Source: Halobacillus salinarum
GTDB taxonomy: Bacteria; Bacillota; Bacilli; Bacillales; Halobacillaceae
Direction of reading: 5' to 3'
DNA: 64,000 nt
NCBI RefSeq assembly: GCF_022919095.1
Contig: NZ_CP095073.1
Span: 2,976,001 to 3,040,000, forward strand
The number at the start of each line of letters is the position of its first letter. Within the stretch, counting starts at the first letter, position 1. Made by a program: the position numbers and the translations under genes. Shown here piece by piece: positions 28,715 to 38,725 of this stretch. The notes beneath the pieces were generated by a model. That model ran no database searches and was not told where the DNA came from. It was given only the letters and a program-made list of their open reading frames with translations.

Positions 28715-28741
28715 ACAGGCAGCTGTCCCCCTGGTTATTTT

Positions 28742-29284
28742 TCATTCAAGCTCCTCCTGAACTTCTTTGTCGATTTCCTCAAGAGTTTCCCTGATTACTG
28801 TCAGGGATTCCCTTAAAATCTCTTTAACGTTAAACACCGCTGGTACTTCTTCCTGTTCCTTCTGCAGCAACAATAACTGACAGGCGTTCGTAATATTGAT
28901 CAACTGCTCATAAATCAGTTCAAAGTTCTTATACAAAAGAATCGGAGTTTCAGGTTCAAGTTCTCTAAGATAAAACCTTTTTATCTCATTGTTTTTCTCT
29001 TTCACAATTTGCAGGACATAAACGGGAAGCTCGTTCCCCTCCGTTTCCATCCCTCTATCTTCCATTAGTTGAAGTAAGTGGCAAAGATTTGAACGAAAAT
29101 ATACGATGTAATTTCGTTTAAAACCACTGAATTTCTCAATTTTTTGTTCCTTTAATTCTCTCTTATATAAAAATAAGGAAACTAACCCGGCGAGTAATGT
29201 TCCCAAGAATGCTCCACTTAAACCTCCTACCGTTTGCAGCCAGGCATCCGGTGAAATACACTTCCAAAAGCAAGCAGATACCAT
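28742..29284 (-). CDS. Hypothetical membrane-anchored protein
   Basis: A 180-residue protein with one N-terminal transmembrane segment (about 17-38, GGLSGAFLGTLLAGLVSLFLY) and a long, charged, mostly helical cytoplasmic part. No family was recognised; the layout resembles many bacterial proteins with an anchor followed by a helical region. The start is ATG 29284, five bases after GGGGG. Its stop codon abuts the right-hand direct repeat of the inserted element, so its original terminator was probably the shared hairpin at 28451-28482. Confidence 0.65.
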   Translation of the reverse strand: MVSACFWKCISPDAWLQTVGGLSGAFLGTLLAGLVSLFLYKRELKEQKIEKFSGFKRNYIVYFRSNLCHLLQLMEDRGMETEGNELPVYVLQIVKEKNNEIKRFYLRELEPETPILLYKNFELIYEQLINITNACQLLLLQKEQEEVPAVFNVKEILRESLTVIRETLEEIDKEVQEELE

Positions 29285-29395
29285 TTTATCCCCCGTGTTT
29301 ATTTTATTCCTCCTTTGCATACATTCATGTTAATAATTCTCATCAATAAAAAAGATTATTTTGTTAAAAATAAGAAGAAAAAGGAGGCGCCGGCC

Positions 29396-30241
29396 ATGAG
29401 GAAAAGCTGTATATCCATAATATTGAGCATTTTGCTGGTTCAAGCGGTTTTTGGGACAAGCTATGCTGATGCCAAGGCGGACCGTTTTTTCTTTGAAAAG
29501 CAAGGCCGCGCTATATGGGATATTCCCACCAATAAAAAAATAGTAGCCCTCACCTTTGATGACGGCCCGAGTGAGACTTATACCCCACTCGTGTTGGACG
29601 TCTTGAAGAAATACCAGGCAAAAGCAACCTTCTTTGTTGTAGGAGAACGAGCTGAAAGTTCCCCACAAATTATTAAACGTCAGGTAAAAGCTGGACATGA
29701 AGTTGCTAACCATACTTACTCTCACCCAAACATTAGAACGATGAGCAAAAAAGCTCTTACCGATGAAATACTTCATACCAATGCGATTATTCATGGACTA
29801 ACAGGATATACTCCTAAGCTTTTCAGGCCACCCGGCGGCGCATATAACGAATCCATTATCTATACGGCAAATGAAGCCGGGTTTACTGTTGTACTTTGGT
29901 CATGGCACCAGGACACCTTGGATTGGAAACAGCCAGGAACCAGTACGATTGTACGAAATGTAGTGAACAATGTAAGAAATGGCGATATCATTTTGTTTCA
30001 TGATTATGGGGGCAATCGCATGCAGACGGTCAATGCACTAAAAAAGATCCTTCCTCGCTTGAAAAAAGAAGGGTATGAATTTGTAACCGTTTCACAGCTA
30101 ACGACTATGAACCCTGATTATAGATATTTAAACCTTTTAAGGACATTCAAATACTCACTTGAACTTCCCCCTATACAAATCAAGGCTATAGAGAGCCTGG
30201 GCATGCAGTTGAATGAAAAAAACCGTTGGTTCTTGAAATGA
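29396..30241 (+). CDS. Exported polysaccharide deacetylase
   Basis: A 281-residue NodB-family deacetylase with a signal peptide (cleavage likely after SYADA, residue 26). Metal and catalytic motifs are TFDDGPS (53-59), HTYSHPNI, RPPGGAYN, WSWHQDTLDW and a final ILFHDYGG. Substrate is probably peptidoglycan or another wall glycan, as for PdaA/PdaB-like enzymes, but cannot be told from sequence. The start ATG follows AAAGGAGGC. The stop codon lies inside the terminator hairpin. Confidence 0.88.
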   Translation: MRKSCISIILSILLVQAVFGTSYADAKADRFFFEKQGRAIWDIPTNKKIVALTFDDGPSETYTPLVLDVLKKYQAKATFFVVGERAESSPQIIKRQVKAGHEVANHTYSHPNIRTMSKKALTDEILHTNAIIHGLTGYTPKLFRPPGGAYNESIIYTANEAGFTVVLWSWHQDTLDWKQPGTSTIVRNVVNNVRNGDIILFHDYGGNRMQTVNALKKILPRLKKEGYEFVTVSQLTTMNPDYRYLNLLRTFKYSLELPPIQIKAIESLGMQLNEKNRWFLK

Positions 30242-30256
30242 ACCAACGGTTTTTTA
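30217..30256 (+). terminator. Terminator overlapping the deacetylase stop
   Basis: AAAAAACCGTTGGTTC/GAACCAACGGTTTTTT hairpin; the gene's last codons form its left arm. Confidence 0.85.
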
Positions 30257-30275
30257 CGAATTTTTCTATCTGTTA

Positions 30276-30449
30276 TTAATGATTAGGACGCGATTTGCTC
30301 CAATAGATCATCCATAATGGCCAGGCCATAATGATTAACAGGGTTCTTAGAATATAGATAACTTCCTCTTCTGGATTGGTGCTATCCGGTTCTTTTTGAA
30401 GAAAACCAATAACAATTCCCGCTCCTAAATAAAGAATTAAGAACAGCAT
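30276..30449 (-). CDS. Small two-helix membrane protein
   Basis: A 57-residue open frame with a GAGGTGGAG ribosome site five bases before ATG. Two hydrophobic segments (LFLILYLGAGIVIGF and LLIIMAWPLWMIYW) flank a short acidic loop (KEPDSTNPEEE). Both helices would span the membrane with a Lys/Arg-rich C-terminus. The family is not recognised. It lies convergent to the deacetylase. Confidence 0.6.
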   Translation of the reverse strand: MLFLILYLGAGIVIGFLQKEPDSTNPEEEVIYILRTLLIIMAWPLWMIYWSKSRPNH

Positions 30450-30791
30450 TTCTCCACCTCATTTAATACTCTTCCTACATCATATTAATAACTGCAGTAT
30501 TTCGTTTATGAGAATAACGGAATTAGACAACTACCCGGATTGTTTAAAAGCATTAAAAGCCTTTTGTCTTCCCATGAATCAACAGCAATTGTTGACGGAC
30601 TTAAAACAACAACAAAACACATAAAACCATAAAAAAACACACAATTAACGTGGGTTTAATATGAGATTTACAAATGAGATTTATAGTTTAAGTGCAGAAG
30701 AAAAGAGGAGGGATTCGATAATAAATCCGTGGAATCATTGTAATTATAATGTTTTAAAACCATTTCGAAGAATTAAAGGAGGATATTACCA
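30450..30791 (+). promoter_or_regulatory. Control region of the phosphonate operon
   Basis: A gene-free 340 bp. It holds an AC-rich block (30606-30642), a 10 bp direct repeat ATGAGATTTA at 30661-30670 and 30674-30683 (13 bp period), and a TATAAT at 30745-30750 without a good -35, suggesting an activator-dependent or weak promoter. The direct repeat is a candidate operator for the DeoR regulator at the end of the operon. The exact promoter was not resolved. Confidence 0.4.
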
Positions 30792-31823
30792 ATGAAAAAA
30801 TGGATGTTGATTTTTATGTCGCTTTTGTTGATTTTTTTGGCAGCTTGCTCCGGAGGTAACGCCCAATCTAAAGATGAAATCACGGTTTATACCGCCTTGG
30901 AAGATGACATGCTTGACCCATACTTAAGTTCCTTTAAAGAAAAATATCCTGATATTAAGGTTAACATTGTACGTGACTCTACCGGGGTCATAACGGCAAA
31001 GCTGCTTGCAGAAAAGGATAACCCAAAAGCAGATGTCGTTTGGGGATTGGCAGCTACAAGCCTTCTCGTAGCCGACCAGCAAGGTATGCTGCAAGGATAT
31101 GCTCCAAAAGATGCTGATCGGGTAGAAAAAGCATACAAGGATGATAGAGAAAAGCCTCACTGGGTGGGAATTGATGCGTGGATGACTGGAATTACGGTGA
31201 ATACGGTGGAATTAAAAAAGCAGGGGCTTGATATGCCGAAATCGTACGAGGACCTTTTGGACCCTCAATATAAGGATGCCATTGTAATGCCTAACCCCGC
31301 CTCATCGGGTACTGGTTTTTTAACTGTATCCGCTTTTCTTCAATTGATGGGAGAAGACAAGGCATGGAATTACATGGATAAGCTTCACCATAATATCGGA
31401 TTGTACACTCATTCAGGTTCGAAACCTGCGAAACTTGCCGGACAAGGTGAATACCCCATTGGGATTTCCTTTGGTTACCGTGGAATTACTCAAGCCGATA
31501 AAGGCGAACCAATCAAAACGATCTTCCCTAAAGAAGGATCTGGTTGGGATTTAGAAGCAAATGCTCTTGTGAAAAAAGAAAATATAAAAGACAGTGCCAA
31601 AAAGTTTTTAGACTGGGCCATTTCAGATGAAGCAATGAAAGAATACAGCAAGAATTTTGCAATTACTTCTGTTCCTACGGACAAACCCGTACCTGAAGGT
31701 TTTCCTGACGACACTGCTGCCCAGTTAATCGATAATGACTTTGAATGGGCAGCTAAACATCGTGAAGAGATACTTGATAAATGGTCCAAAAAGTATGAGG
31801 GCAAAAGTGAACCAAAGGAATAA
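30792..31823 (+). CDS. 2-aminoethylphosphonate-type ABC binding lipoprotein
   Basis: A 343-residue lipoprotein (lipobox LAAC, Cys 19) of the extracellular binding family 1. The sequence ([19 protein letters not shown]... [13 protein letters not shown]... [12 protein letters not shown]) follows the 2-aminoethylphosphonate binders of the PhnSTUV-like type. It starts after AAAGGAGG. It is the first gene of an operon with ATPase, fused permease and three phosphonate-degrading enzymes, which supports the substrate call. Confidence 0.85.
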   Translation: MKKWMLIFMSLLLIFLAACSGGNAQSKDEITVYTALEDDMLDPYLSSFKEKYPDIKVNIVRDSTGVITAKLLAEKDNPKADVVWGLAATSLLVADQQGMLQGYAPKDADRVEKAYKDDREKPHWVGIDAWMTGITVNTVELKKQGLDMPKSYEDLLDPQYKDAIVMPNPASSGTGFLTVSAFLQLMGEDKAWNYMDKLHHNIGLYTHSGSKPAKLAGQGEYPIGISFGYRGITQADKGEPIKTIFPKEGSGWDLEANALVKKENIKDSAKKFLDWAISDEAMKEYSKNFAITSVPTDKPVPEGFPDDTAAQLIDNDFEWAAKHREEILDKWSKKYEGKSEPKE

Positions 31824-31883
31824 CAGCAGGTATGGGGAGACCCTTCCCCCCTCTTCCTTCTGCTCATAAAGGAGAGATCAACA

Positions 31884-32909
31884 ATGGAACACTTAAAGAT
31901 CAACGAAATTGAAAAATTCTTTGGCCGAACACATGTTTTAAAAAAGTTTTCCTTCTCCATAGAACAAGGGGAATTTGTTTGTTTGTTAGGTCCGAGCGGG
32001 TGCGGAAAAACGACACTCCTCAGAATCATTGCCGGTCTGGAACAGCCAAATAACGGAAGCGTCTATTTAAATCTTAAGGATATTACAAACCACCCCCCAG
32101 CAAGACGGAATTTCGGCATTGTTTTTCAATCCTACGCTCTTTTTCCTAATCTTACAGCTGAAGAAAATGTGGCTTACGGATTACAGACTAAAAAGATCAC
32201 TCGAAAGGAAAAACACGAAAAAGTTCATCAAACGCTGGAGCTGGTAAATCTTGGCCATATTGCAAAGCAGTACCCTTCCCAACTATCCGGAGGGCAGCAG
32301 CAGCGGATCGCCCTTGCACGTGCAATCGCTATGTCTCCAGATTTCTTACTGCTTGATGAACCACTTTCGGCACTTGATGCTAAAGTACGCGTCCAATTGC
32401 GTAACGAAATTAAACAGCTGCAAAAACGGTTAGGAATTACGACCATTATGGTTACTCATGACCAGGAAGAGGCTTTATCAATGGCAGACAGAATTGTAGT
32501 AATGAATAATGGAGCGCTTGAGCAATCAGGTCTGCCCCAGGATATTTATGACCATCCTGAAACCCCTTTTGTAGCAGATTTTATCGGAACAATGAATTTT
32601 GTCGGGAAAACCTTCGGAGCCAGCCAAAACAGACATGCTTCCATTCGACCTGAACACGTGAAGCTCCTGTTTACCTCTTCTCCTTCCGCTTTTCCTGTAT
32701 CTGTGGAGCATGTGGAATTTAGAGGAGGAAGTTATCGAGTCCTGCTTAAACAAACTAAGGAAAGTGGATCCTTATGGGCAGATGTTACAGCAGAAGCTTT
32801 TAAAGCCCACCCTTTAGATATCGGAGAAGTTCTTTACGCAGAACTTCCCAAATCAAAATTAATCTATTTCGAGGCAGTGCCCGGTAGCCAACCACCGGTC
32901 CATAGTTAG
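31884..32909 (+). CDS. Phosphonate ABC transporter ATPase
   Basis: A 341-residue ABC ATPase with Walker A GPSGCGKTT, signature LSGGQQQRIALARA, Walker B LLLDEP and the His switch VTHDQ. A C-terminal TOBE-like domain (about 240-341) is like that of polyamine/spermidine and PhnT-type ATPases. It sits between binding protein and permease and energises aminoethylphosphonate import. Confidence 0.9.
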   Translation: MEHLKINEIEKFFGRTHVLKKFSFSIEQGEFVCLLGPSGCGKTTLLRIIAGLEQPNNGSVYLNLKDITNHPPARRNFGIVFQSYALFPNLTAEENVAYGLQTKKITRKEKHEKVHQTLELVNLGHIAKQYPSQLSGGQQQRIALARAIAMSPDFLLLDEPLSALDAKVRVQLRNEIKQLQKRLGITTIMVTHDQEEALSMADRIVVMNNGALEQSGLPQDIYDHPETPFVADFIGTMNFVGKTFGASQNRHASIRPEHVKLLFTSSPSAFPVSVEHVEFRGGSYRVLLKQTKESGSLWADVTAEAFKAHPLDIGEVLYAELPKSKLIYFEAVPGSQPPVHS

Positions 32910-32922
32910 GAGTACCCTTGTA

Positions 32923-34698
32923 ATGAGAACCGCGATTAAGACCATGTTTCATTGGAACCCTGTTATCTCTCAGAAAGAGGGTAAAGACCAGTTTATTCAA
33001 CGGCTATTAATAATCCTAATGTTGTCAGGATTATTAATAGCCATCGTACTCCCATTTAGTGAACTATTAATAAGAGCTTTGCAAAATAAGCAAGGAGAAT
33101 TCGCAGGTCTTTTAAATTTTGCTGACTACTTTACTTCTCCAAGCCTATTTATCTCAGCTGTACACACGATCATGATTTCAACCTTAACCATGGGAATTTC
33201 AGTAGTCGCAGCATTTTTATTTGCTTATGGAATTGAAAGAACAAAGGTAAAAGGAAAGTCCTTTTTTACTTATATCGGCTTACTCCCTTTGTTTGCACCA
33301 ACGATGATGTACGGAATTGCCCTGCTCTATCTTTTTGGCAACAATGGACTAATAACAACCGGCTTCTTCGGTGCCTTTAAATGGATGCAGGCTAACGGAT
33401 TTGAGATTTACGGATTCAAAGGAATCGTGATTTCAGAGGTTATTTTCACCTTTCCGCAAGCGTTTCTCATATTAAAAGTTGCCCTTTCCGCAGCAGATCA
33501 ACGTTTATATGAAGCAGCAGATTCAATGGGGGCTGGTAAGCTGAGACAATTCTTTACGGTAACTCTTCCTAGTACTAAATACGGACTAGTCAGCGCATTA
33601 TTTGTCTGTTTCACGTTAAGTTTTACCGACTTTGGTGCCCCTAAAGTTATTGGTGGGCAATACAATGTTCTTGCCACTGATGTATATAAACAAGTGATCG
33701 GACAGCAGAATTTTTCCATGGGCGCAACAGTTGGGATTATATTAACCATTCCAGCAGTGATTGCTTTTTTCATTGACCAAGTACTTCAAAGGAAAAAAAA
33801 CCAGGAGAGCGGACTGTCGATTCCTTACAGAATTCCAACTAACAAAAAACGGGATCAGTGGTTTACCATTTATTGTTCAATTATAGCGGCTGGTCTTCTC
33901 CTTTTATTCGGAACCATTACTGCGGCCGCATTTGTCAAAGTCTGGCCTTATGATTTTTCACTCACCTTTAACCATTTTGGATTTAACAGTGTTGCTGGTG
34001 ATGGACTAAGGCCGTATTGGAACAGTCTGCTTGTCTCTTTCTTCACCGCTGTACTTGGCACTGTCATGGTATTTTCCGGAGCCTATCTCATTGAAAAATC
34101 CCGTTTTGCTCCGCTGCTGCGCAGACTTTCTTATTTTCTGTCGATTTTTCCGATTGCGCTGCCAGGACTGGTCATAGGACTCGCGTTTATTTTCTTTTTT
34201 AACAAACAAGTCTTAGCTGTTCCATTTACAGGACTTGAGATTGCGAACCCATTCCAATGGCTGTACGGATCATTGGCCATTCTCGTATTAGCGAATATCA
34301 TCCACTTCTATTCAGTCTCATTCATTACGGCAACGACTTCATTAAAGAAACAAGATCGCCAATATGAAGCTGTATCGGAAGCTATGAATGTTCCTTTTTA
34401 TAGGACATTCGCAAAGATTACAGTGCCGCTATCGATGCCGGCGATTTTAGAAATAGCCATGTACTTGTTCGTCAACTCCATGACTACAATTAGCGCAGTC
34501 GTCTTTCTCTATTCACCTGAATGGAAGTTAGCTTCCATCGCCATTGTGAATATGGATGATGCAGGGGACATTGCTCCCGCTGCTGCGATGGCCATTCTCA
34601 TTGTCATAACGAACATCGTGGTTCGGGTGGTTTATGGAATGGCAACAAAACAATTTGCTAAAAAGTCGAATGCGTGGAAACACGTAGAGAAAGGATGA
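32923..34698 (+). CDS. Phosphonate ABC permease (fused, two-domain)
   Basis: A 591-residue permease with about 12 membrane segments in two halves. Each half ends with a cytoplasmic coupling loop: EAADSMGAGKLRQFFTVTLP in the first, EAVSEAMNVPFYRTFAKITVP in the second. This fused organisation is typical of the PhnU/PhnV-like 2-aminoethylphosphonate permease of this operon type. The start lies after GGAG, 13 bp downstream of the ATPase stop. Confidence 0.87.
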   Translation: MRTAIKTMFHWNPVISQKEGKDQFIQRLLIILMLSGLLIAIVLPFSELLIRALQNKQGEFAGLLNFADYFTSPSLFISAVHTIMISTLTMGISVVAAFLFAYGIERTKVKGKSFFTYIGLLPLFAPTMMYGIALLYLFGNNGLITTGFFGAFKWMQANGFEIYGFKGIVISEVIFTFPQAFLILKVALSAADQRLYEAADSMGAGKLRQFFTVTLPSTKYGLVSALFVCFTLSFTDFGAPKVIGGQYNVLATDVYKQVIGQQNFSMGATVGIILTIPAVIAFFIDQVLQRKKNQESGLSIPYRIPTNKKRDQWFTIYCSIIAAGLLLLFGTITAAAFVKVWPYDFSLTFNHFGFNSVAGDGLRPYWNSLLVSFFTAVLGTVMVFSGAYLIEKSRFAPLLRRLSYFLSIFPIALPGLVIGLAFIFFFNKQVLAVPFTGLEIANPFQWLYGSLAILVLANIIHFYSVSFITATTSLKKQDRQYEAVSEAMNVPFYRTFAKITVPLSMPAILEIAMYLFVNSMTTISAVVFLYSPEWKLASIAIVNMDDAGDIAPAAAMAILIVITNIVVRVVYGMATKQFAKKSNAWKHVEKG

Positions 34699-34705
34699 AA
34701 AATTT

Positions 34706-35518
34706 ATGGAATCAAAAATAGTAGGAGTTATCTTTGACTGGGCAGGAACGACGGTGGATTATGGATGCCTTGCTCCTGTTCAAGTATTTAAGGAAGTATT
34801 TAATAAACGAGGGATAGTAATCACCGATCAAGAGGCTAGAGAACCCATGGGTTTGCTAAAAATAGATCATATAAGAGCGATCTGCCAGATGGAGCGCGTG
34901 GCTTCCGAATGGCACTCCTTATACGGGGAAAATCCCACTGAGAGAGACGTACTTGCAATTTATGAAGATTTTGAGCCGATGCTTCTTCGGATATTGGATC
35001 AATACGCCACCCCTCTTCCAGGTGTTCTTGAAACGATCGATCATCTTAATAAAGAAGGAATAGCAGTCGGATCCACTACTGGCTATACGGCAGATATGAT
35101 AGATATTGTAGCACATGCTGCTGCAGAACAAGGGTATTGTCCCGATACGATCGTTTCGTCTACAGATGTTCCTGCCGGACGTCCTTTTCCATGGATGTGC
35201 TATGTAAATGCGATGAGGTTGAACCTCTTCCCTATGGCACACATGGTGAAAGTTGGGGACACGGTCAGTGACATGAAGGAAGGCATTAACGCCGGGATGT
35301 GGACGATTGGAGTGATTAAAGGAAGCAGTACACTCGGCCTTACTAAAGAAGAAGTCGCCGCTCTGACTGACGTGGAATGGACAACGAAAAAGAATCTGAC
35401 AGAAGAAGTATTGCTGCAATCAGGAGCCAATTACGTAATTGAGGAGATCAGTGAACTCCCTCTATGTATAAAGCAGATCAATCAACGACTAAAGGAGAAT
35501 GAAACTTCCTATGCATAA
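34706..35518 (+). CDS. phnX: Phosphonoacetaldehyde hydrolase
   Basis: HAD-superfamily enzyme that cleaves the C-P bond of phosphonoacetaldehyde to acetaldehyde and phosphate. The nucleophile is Asp 11 in FDWAGTTVD. Lys 52 in MGLLKIDHI would form the Schiff base that defines the family, and KVGDTVSDMKEG completes the Mg site. The 270-residue length is normal. It follows the permease by 7 bp, with an AAAGGATG site. Confidence 0.94.
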   Translation: MESKIVGVIFDWAGTTVDYGCLAPVQVFKEVFNKRGIVITDQEAREPMGLLKIDHIRAICQMERVASEWHSLYGENPTERDVLAIYEDFEPMLLRILDQYATPLPGVLETIDHLNKEGIAVGSTTGYTADMIDIVAHAAAEQGYCPDTIVSSTDVPAGRPFPWMCYVNAMRLNLFPMAHMVKVGDTVSDMKEGINAGMWTIGVIKGSSTLGLTKEEVAALTDVEWTTKKNLTEEVLLQSGANYVIEEISELPLCIKQINQRLKENETSYA

Positions 35519-36878
35519 TCTACTGCTTGGCGAAGGGGACGTTAACCAATCGAGATTAAGAACCCGCTGGACGGATCGTTTAAATAACAAAACAAAGGAA
35601 CTCCTCAACGAGGATTCCACATATTTTTTCCACCAGTCCTTATCCACACCCTGTCTTGATGTGATCAAAAATGCACGCGGTGCACAGATTACCACTGAAG
35701 ATGGCAGGCAGCTTTATGATTTTCACGGAAATGGGGTCCATCAGGCAGGCTTTCAGCATCCAAAAATCATTGAAGCAATGAAGCAGCAGCTGGACAACCT
35801 TAGTTTCTCAACGAGGCGCTACACGAATCAGCCAGCTATAGATTTTGCAAAAAAGCTGGCGCAGCGTACTCCAGATCCACTGAATAAGGTACTATTCGCT
35901 CCTGGCGCCACTTCAGCGATTGGCATGGCTTTAAAGATTGCCCGGCTGTCTACCGGAAAATTCAAGACTCTTTCGATGTGGGAAGCCTTTCACGGAGCTT
36001 CTATGGACGCTCTTTCCGTCGGAGGAGAAGCTCACTTCCGTCGGGATTTAGGCCCGCTCCTTCCCGGAACTATACACGTTCCCCCTATCCAAACGTATCG
36101 TCCAAACTGGGAAGGAGCGAGCCTTGATGGCCGACAGCTCATTCAATACATTGGATACATTTTAGAGCAGGAAAGTGAGATCGGCGCCTTTATCATGGAA
36201 CCAATTCGGAATACCGATGTCCAGATTCCTTCCTATCCCTTCATGAAGGAGCTTAGACAAGTCTGCACCACGTATGACGTGAAACTCATTTTTGACGAAA
36301 CTGCAACTGGACTGGGCAGGACCGGCAAGTGGTTTGCGTTTAATCATTATGACATCGTCCCAGATATGGTTGTGCTTGGTAAGGGACTTGGCGGCGGGGT
36401 TTTTCCTATGGCTGCCTTGCTGATTGATGAAGCTTTAGACACCATGTCCTACACTTCCATCGGACACTACACCCATGAGAAAAGTCCATTAGGTGCTTCC
36501 GCTTCCTCTGCTGTGCTAGATGTAATAGAAGAGGAGAAATTATTAATTCATACCAAGGAGCTGGGCAGATTAGCCAGTGAGCGATTACAGAGAATGATGG
36601 AAAATCATCCGTTAATCGGTGACGTAAGACAGATCGGTCTTCTTATTGCAATAGAACTCGTGCGAGACCGAACAACGAAGGAAAAGGCTGTCGAGGAGAC
36701 AGAACAAGTGATGTATGCATGTTTGGAACGAGGACTGAGTTTTAAGGTTTCTAAAGGTAATGTAATACAGCTTTGTCCCCCATTAATCATAACTAAAAGT
36801 CAGCTCGAGGAAGCATTAACCATCCTTGATAAAGCCTTAACCGTTGTACAGGAAGGACGAAGTAGAAATGAAGCATAA
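35511..36878 (+). CDS. pbfA: PbfA-type (R)-1-hydroxy-2-aminoethylphosphonate ammonia-lyase
   Basis: A 455-residue class III aminotransferase-fold PLP enzyme, with PLP Lys in [13 protein letters not shown] and [13 protein letters not shown]. In phnW-phnX operons such enzymes (PbfA) act as lyases turning (R)-1-hydroxy-2-aminoethylphosphonate into phosphonoacetaldehyde, which widens the pathway's substrate range. That function is taken from the family and context. The start was set at ATG 35511 (MHNLLLGEG), overlapping phnX by 8 bp; the ATG at 35499 is only one base from the ribosome site. A plain transaminase activity cannot be excluded. Confidence 0.82.
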   Translation: MHNLLLGEGDVNQSRLRTRWTDRLNNKTKELLNEDSTYFFHQSLSTPCLDVIKNARGAQITTEDGRQLYDFHGNGVHQAGFQHPKIIEAMKQQLDNLSFSTRRYTNQPAIDFAKKLAQRTPDPLNKVLFAPGATSAIGMALKIARLSTGKFKTLSMWEAFHGASMDALSVGGEAHFRRDLGPLLPGTIHVPPIQTYRPNWEGASLDGRQLIQYIGYILEQESEIGAFIMEPIRNTDVQIPSYPFMKELRQVCTTYDVKLIFDETATGLGRTGKWFAFNHYDIVPDMVVLGKGLGGGVFPMAALLIDEALDTMSYTSIGHYTHEKSPLGASASSAVLDVIEEEKLLIHTKELGRLASERLQRMMENHPLIGDVRQIGLLIAIELVRDRTTKEKAVEETEQVMYACLERGLSFKVSKGNVIQLCPPLIITKSQLEEALTILDKALTVVQEGRSRNEA

Positions 36879-38001
36879 TGATGAAAACCCCTACCTACTA
36901 CTAACACCAGGGCCACTTACGACCTCCCTTTCGGTCCGTGAAAAAATGCTTACTGACTGGTGTACGTGGGATGAGGATTATAAATCAATTGTCCAATCGA
37001 TAAGAAGAGAATTATTAGAGCTAGCTGCAGTAAACAAAGAAGAATATACTAGCGTACTGATGCAGGGAAGCGGGACCTTTAGTGTCGAATCAGTCATCAA
37101 TACAGTGGTGCCTCAGGAGGGGAAACTGCTCGTAATCGTGAATGGAGCATATGGTGAACGCATGGTTACCATTAGCAGGCGGCTCGGTCTTCAAGTCGAA
37201 CCTATCCGGTTTAGTGACACCGTGCCTCCTGATCTCCACTTGCTTCACCAATATTTAGCTCAGGACTCAAGAATTACCCACGTAGCAGTCGTGCATTGTG
37301 AAACGACTACAGGAATGAAAAATCCGTTGGAAGAAATTGCTGATATAGTGAAAAAATATAATAAAACGTTGATCGTAGATGCGATGAGCAGCTTCGGGGG
37401 TATCGAGTTCTCCATCAGCGATTTGAGCATTGACTATATGATCAGCAGCGCCAATAAGTGCATCCAAGGAGTCCCAGGTTTTGGTTTTGTCATCGCGAAA
37501 CAGTCATGTTTGAAAAAATGCAAAGACCAGTCACGATCCTTAGCTTTAGATTTATACGATCAATGGGAAACGATGGAAGCAGAAAAAGGAAAATGGCGGT
37601 TTACTTCCCCGACTCATACTGTCCGGGCATTTCAGCAGGCGTTAAAGGAATTAAAAGAAGAAGGATTGAATCAACGCCAGAAACGATATCAACAGAACCA
37701 GGAGCTATTAGTCTCAGGGATGGAAAAGCTCGGATTTACACCTTTACTTGAAAAAAGGTGGCGATCCCCCATTATTACGCCTTTTTATTATCCGGAAGCT
37801 CCAGACTTTTCCTTTTCTCAGTTCTATGAAAAATTAAAGTCAAGAGGTTTTGTCATCTATCCAGGAAAAGTTACGAAAGTAAATACATTTAGAATCGGCA
37901 ATATCGGCGAAGTTTACCCTTCCGATATTAATAAGCTTTTAAGAGCTGTAGAAGACAGTATGTACTGGAAGCATTCAAGATCAAAGGGGGAAGCTCAATG
38001 A
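36868..38001 (+). CDS. phnW: 2-aminoethylphosphonate-pyruvate aminotransferase
   Basis: Class V PLP transaminase that converts 2-aminoethylphosphonate and pyruvate to phosphonoacetaldehyde and alanine. Motifs are [10 protein letters not shown] at the start, [13 protein letters not shown], and the PLP Lys in [15 protein letters not shown]. The start is ATG 36868, overlapping pbfA by 11 bp and preceded by GGAAGGA. Length is 377 residues. Its product feeds PhnX. Confidence 0.93.
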   Translation: MKHNDENPYLLLTPGPLTTSLSVREKMLTDWCTWDEDYKSIVQSIRRELLELAAVNKEEYTSVLMQGSGTFSVESVINTVVPQEGKLLVIVNGAYGERMVTISRRLGLQVEPIRFSDTVPPDLHLLHQYLAQDSRITHVAVVHCETTTGMKNPLEEIADIVKKYNKTLIVDAMSSFGGIEFSISDLSIDYMISSANKCIQGVPGFGFVIAKQSCLKKCKDQSRSLALDLYDQWETMEAEKGKWRFTSPTHTVRAFQQALKELKEEGLNQRQKRYQQNQELLVSGMEKLGFTPLLEKRWRSPIITPFYYPEAPDFSFSQFYEKLKSRGFVIYPGKVTKVNTFRIGNIGEVYPSDINKLLRAVEDSMYWKHSRSKGEAQ

Positions 38002-38693
38002 AAATTTTCTGCCTTGGCGGAGCAGGAAAAATTGCCCGTGAAGCCGCGCTGGATTTAGTCAGCTACAGCACCTTTACGAAACTAACAATCGGCGATTATC
38101 ATCTGAAAGAAGCTGAAAAAGTGGCCGAATGGCTCAAGGATTGTAGAGTGGATGCTCAGTTCGTAAATGTTAGAGACTATGATAAAACGATAGAACAATT
38201 ACAAGAATATGACATTGTCATGGATGGCACCACCATTGCTTTAAATGGTTTATCCACCCACTGTATAGCGGATGCAGGATGCCATGGTGTCAATTTAAAT
38301 GGCTTCGGTGAAGAATATGCCTTTGACTCCACTTTCAAAAGTAAACAGAGAACTTTTGTGGCTGGGTTTGGAATGACACCAGGTGTCACCCAAATGATGG
38401 CTATGCAAGCAGCCAGCCAGCTGGACACAGTAGAATCTGCACGAGTTAGTCACGGTTCTTTTCGTCCAATAGCATTTTCTAAATCAATTGCTGAAACGAC
38501 TGCTTATGAATACGATCCTTCTTTATCCAGCAGAGTTGTATTCGAAGATGGAGAATTTATTCAGGTCCCCCTTTTTCACGTCCGAAAGAGGTACTTCTTC
38601 CTGAACCTTATGGTCAAACCGTTCAGTATATCATCCCGCACGCAGAAACCACCACCCTTGCGGAAGCTCTTAAAGATAAAGATGTTCAATTAA
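37998..38693 (+). CDS. Saccharopine-dehydrogenase-like oxidoreductase, 5' part (frameshifted)
   Basis: The N-terminal part of a saccharopine-dehydrogenase-family protein. The Rossmann motif is [16 protein letters not shown] near residue 4, followed by the family's [18 protein letters not shown] stretch. It overlaps phnW by 4 bp (ATGA), so it belongs to the operon. After VPL (residue 192) the frame goes wrong. A missing C in the C5 run at 38567-38571 would restore [18 protein letters not shown] and join it to the 3' part. Restored length is about 390 residues. Its reaction here is unknown; it is not part of the described PhnW-PhnX pathway. Confidence 0.75.
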   Translation: MKIFCLGGAGKIAREAALDLVSYSTFTKLTIGDYHLKEAEKVAEWLKDCRVDAQFVNVRDYDKTIEQLQEYDIVMDGTTIALNGLSTHCIADAGCHGVNLNGFGEEYAFDSTFKSKQRTFVAGFGMTPGVTQMMAMQAASQLDTVESARVSHGSFRPIAFSKSIAETTAYEYDPSLSSRVVFEDGEFIQVPLFHVRKRYFFLNLMVKPFSISSRTQKPPPLRKLLKIKMFN

Positions 38694-38725
38694 TTGAGGT
38701 AAGGGGAACCTGGCCAGAGGAGAAC

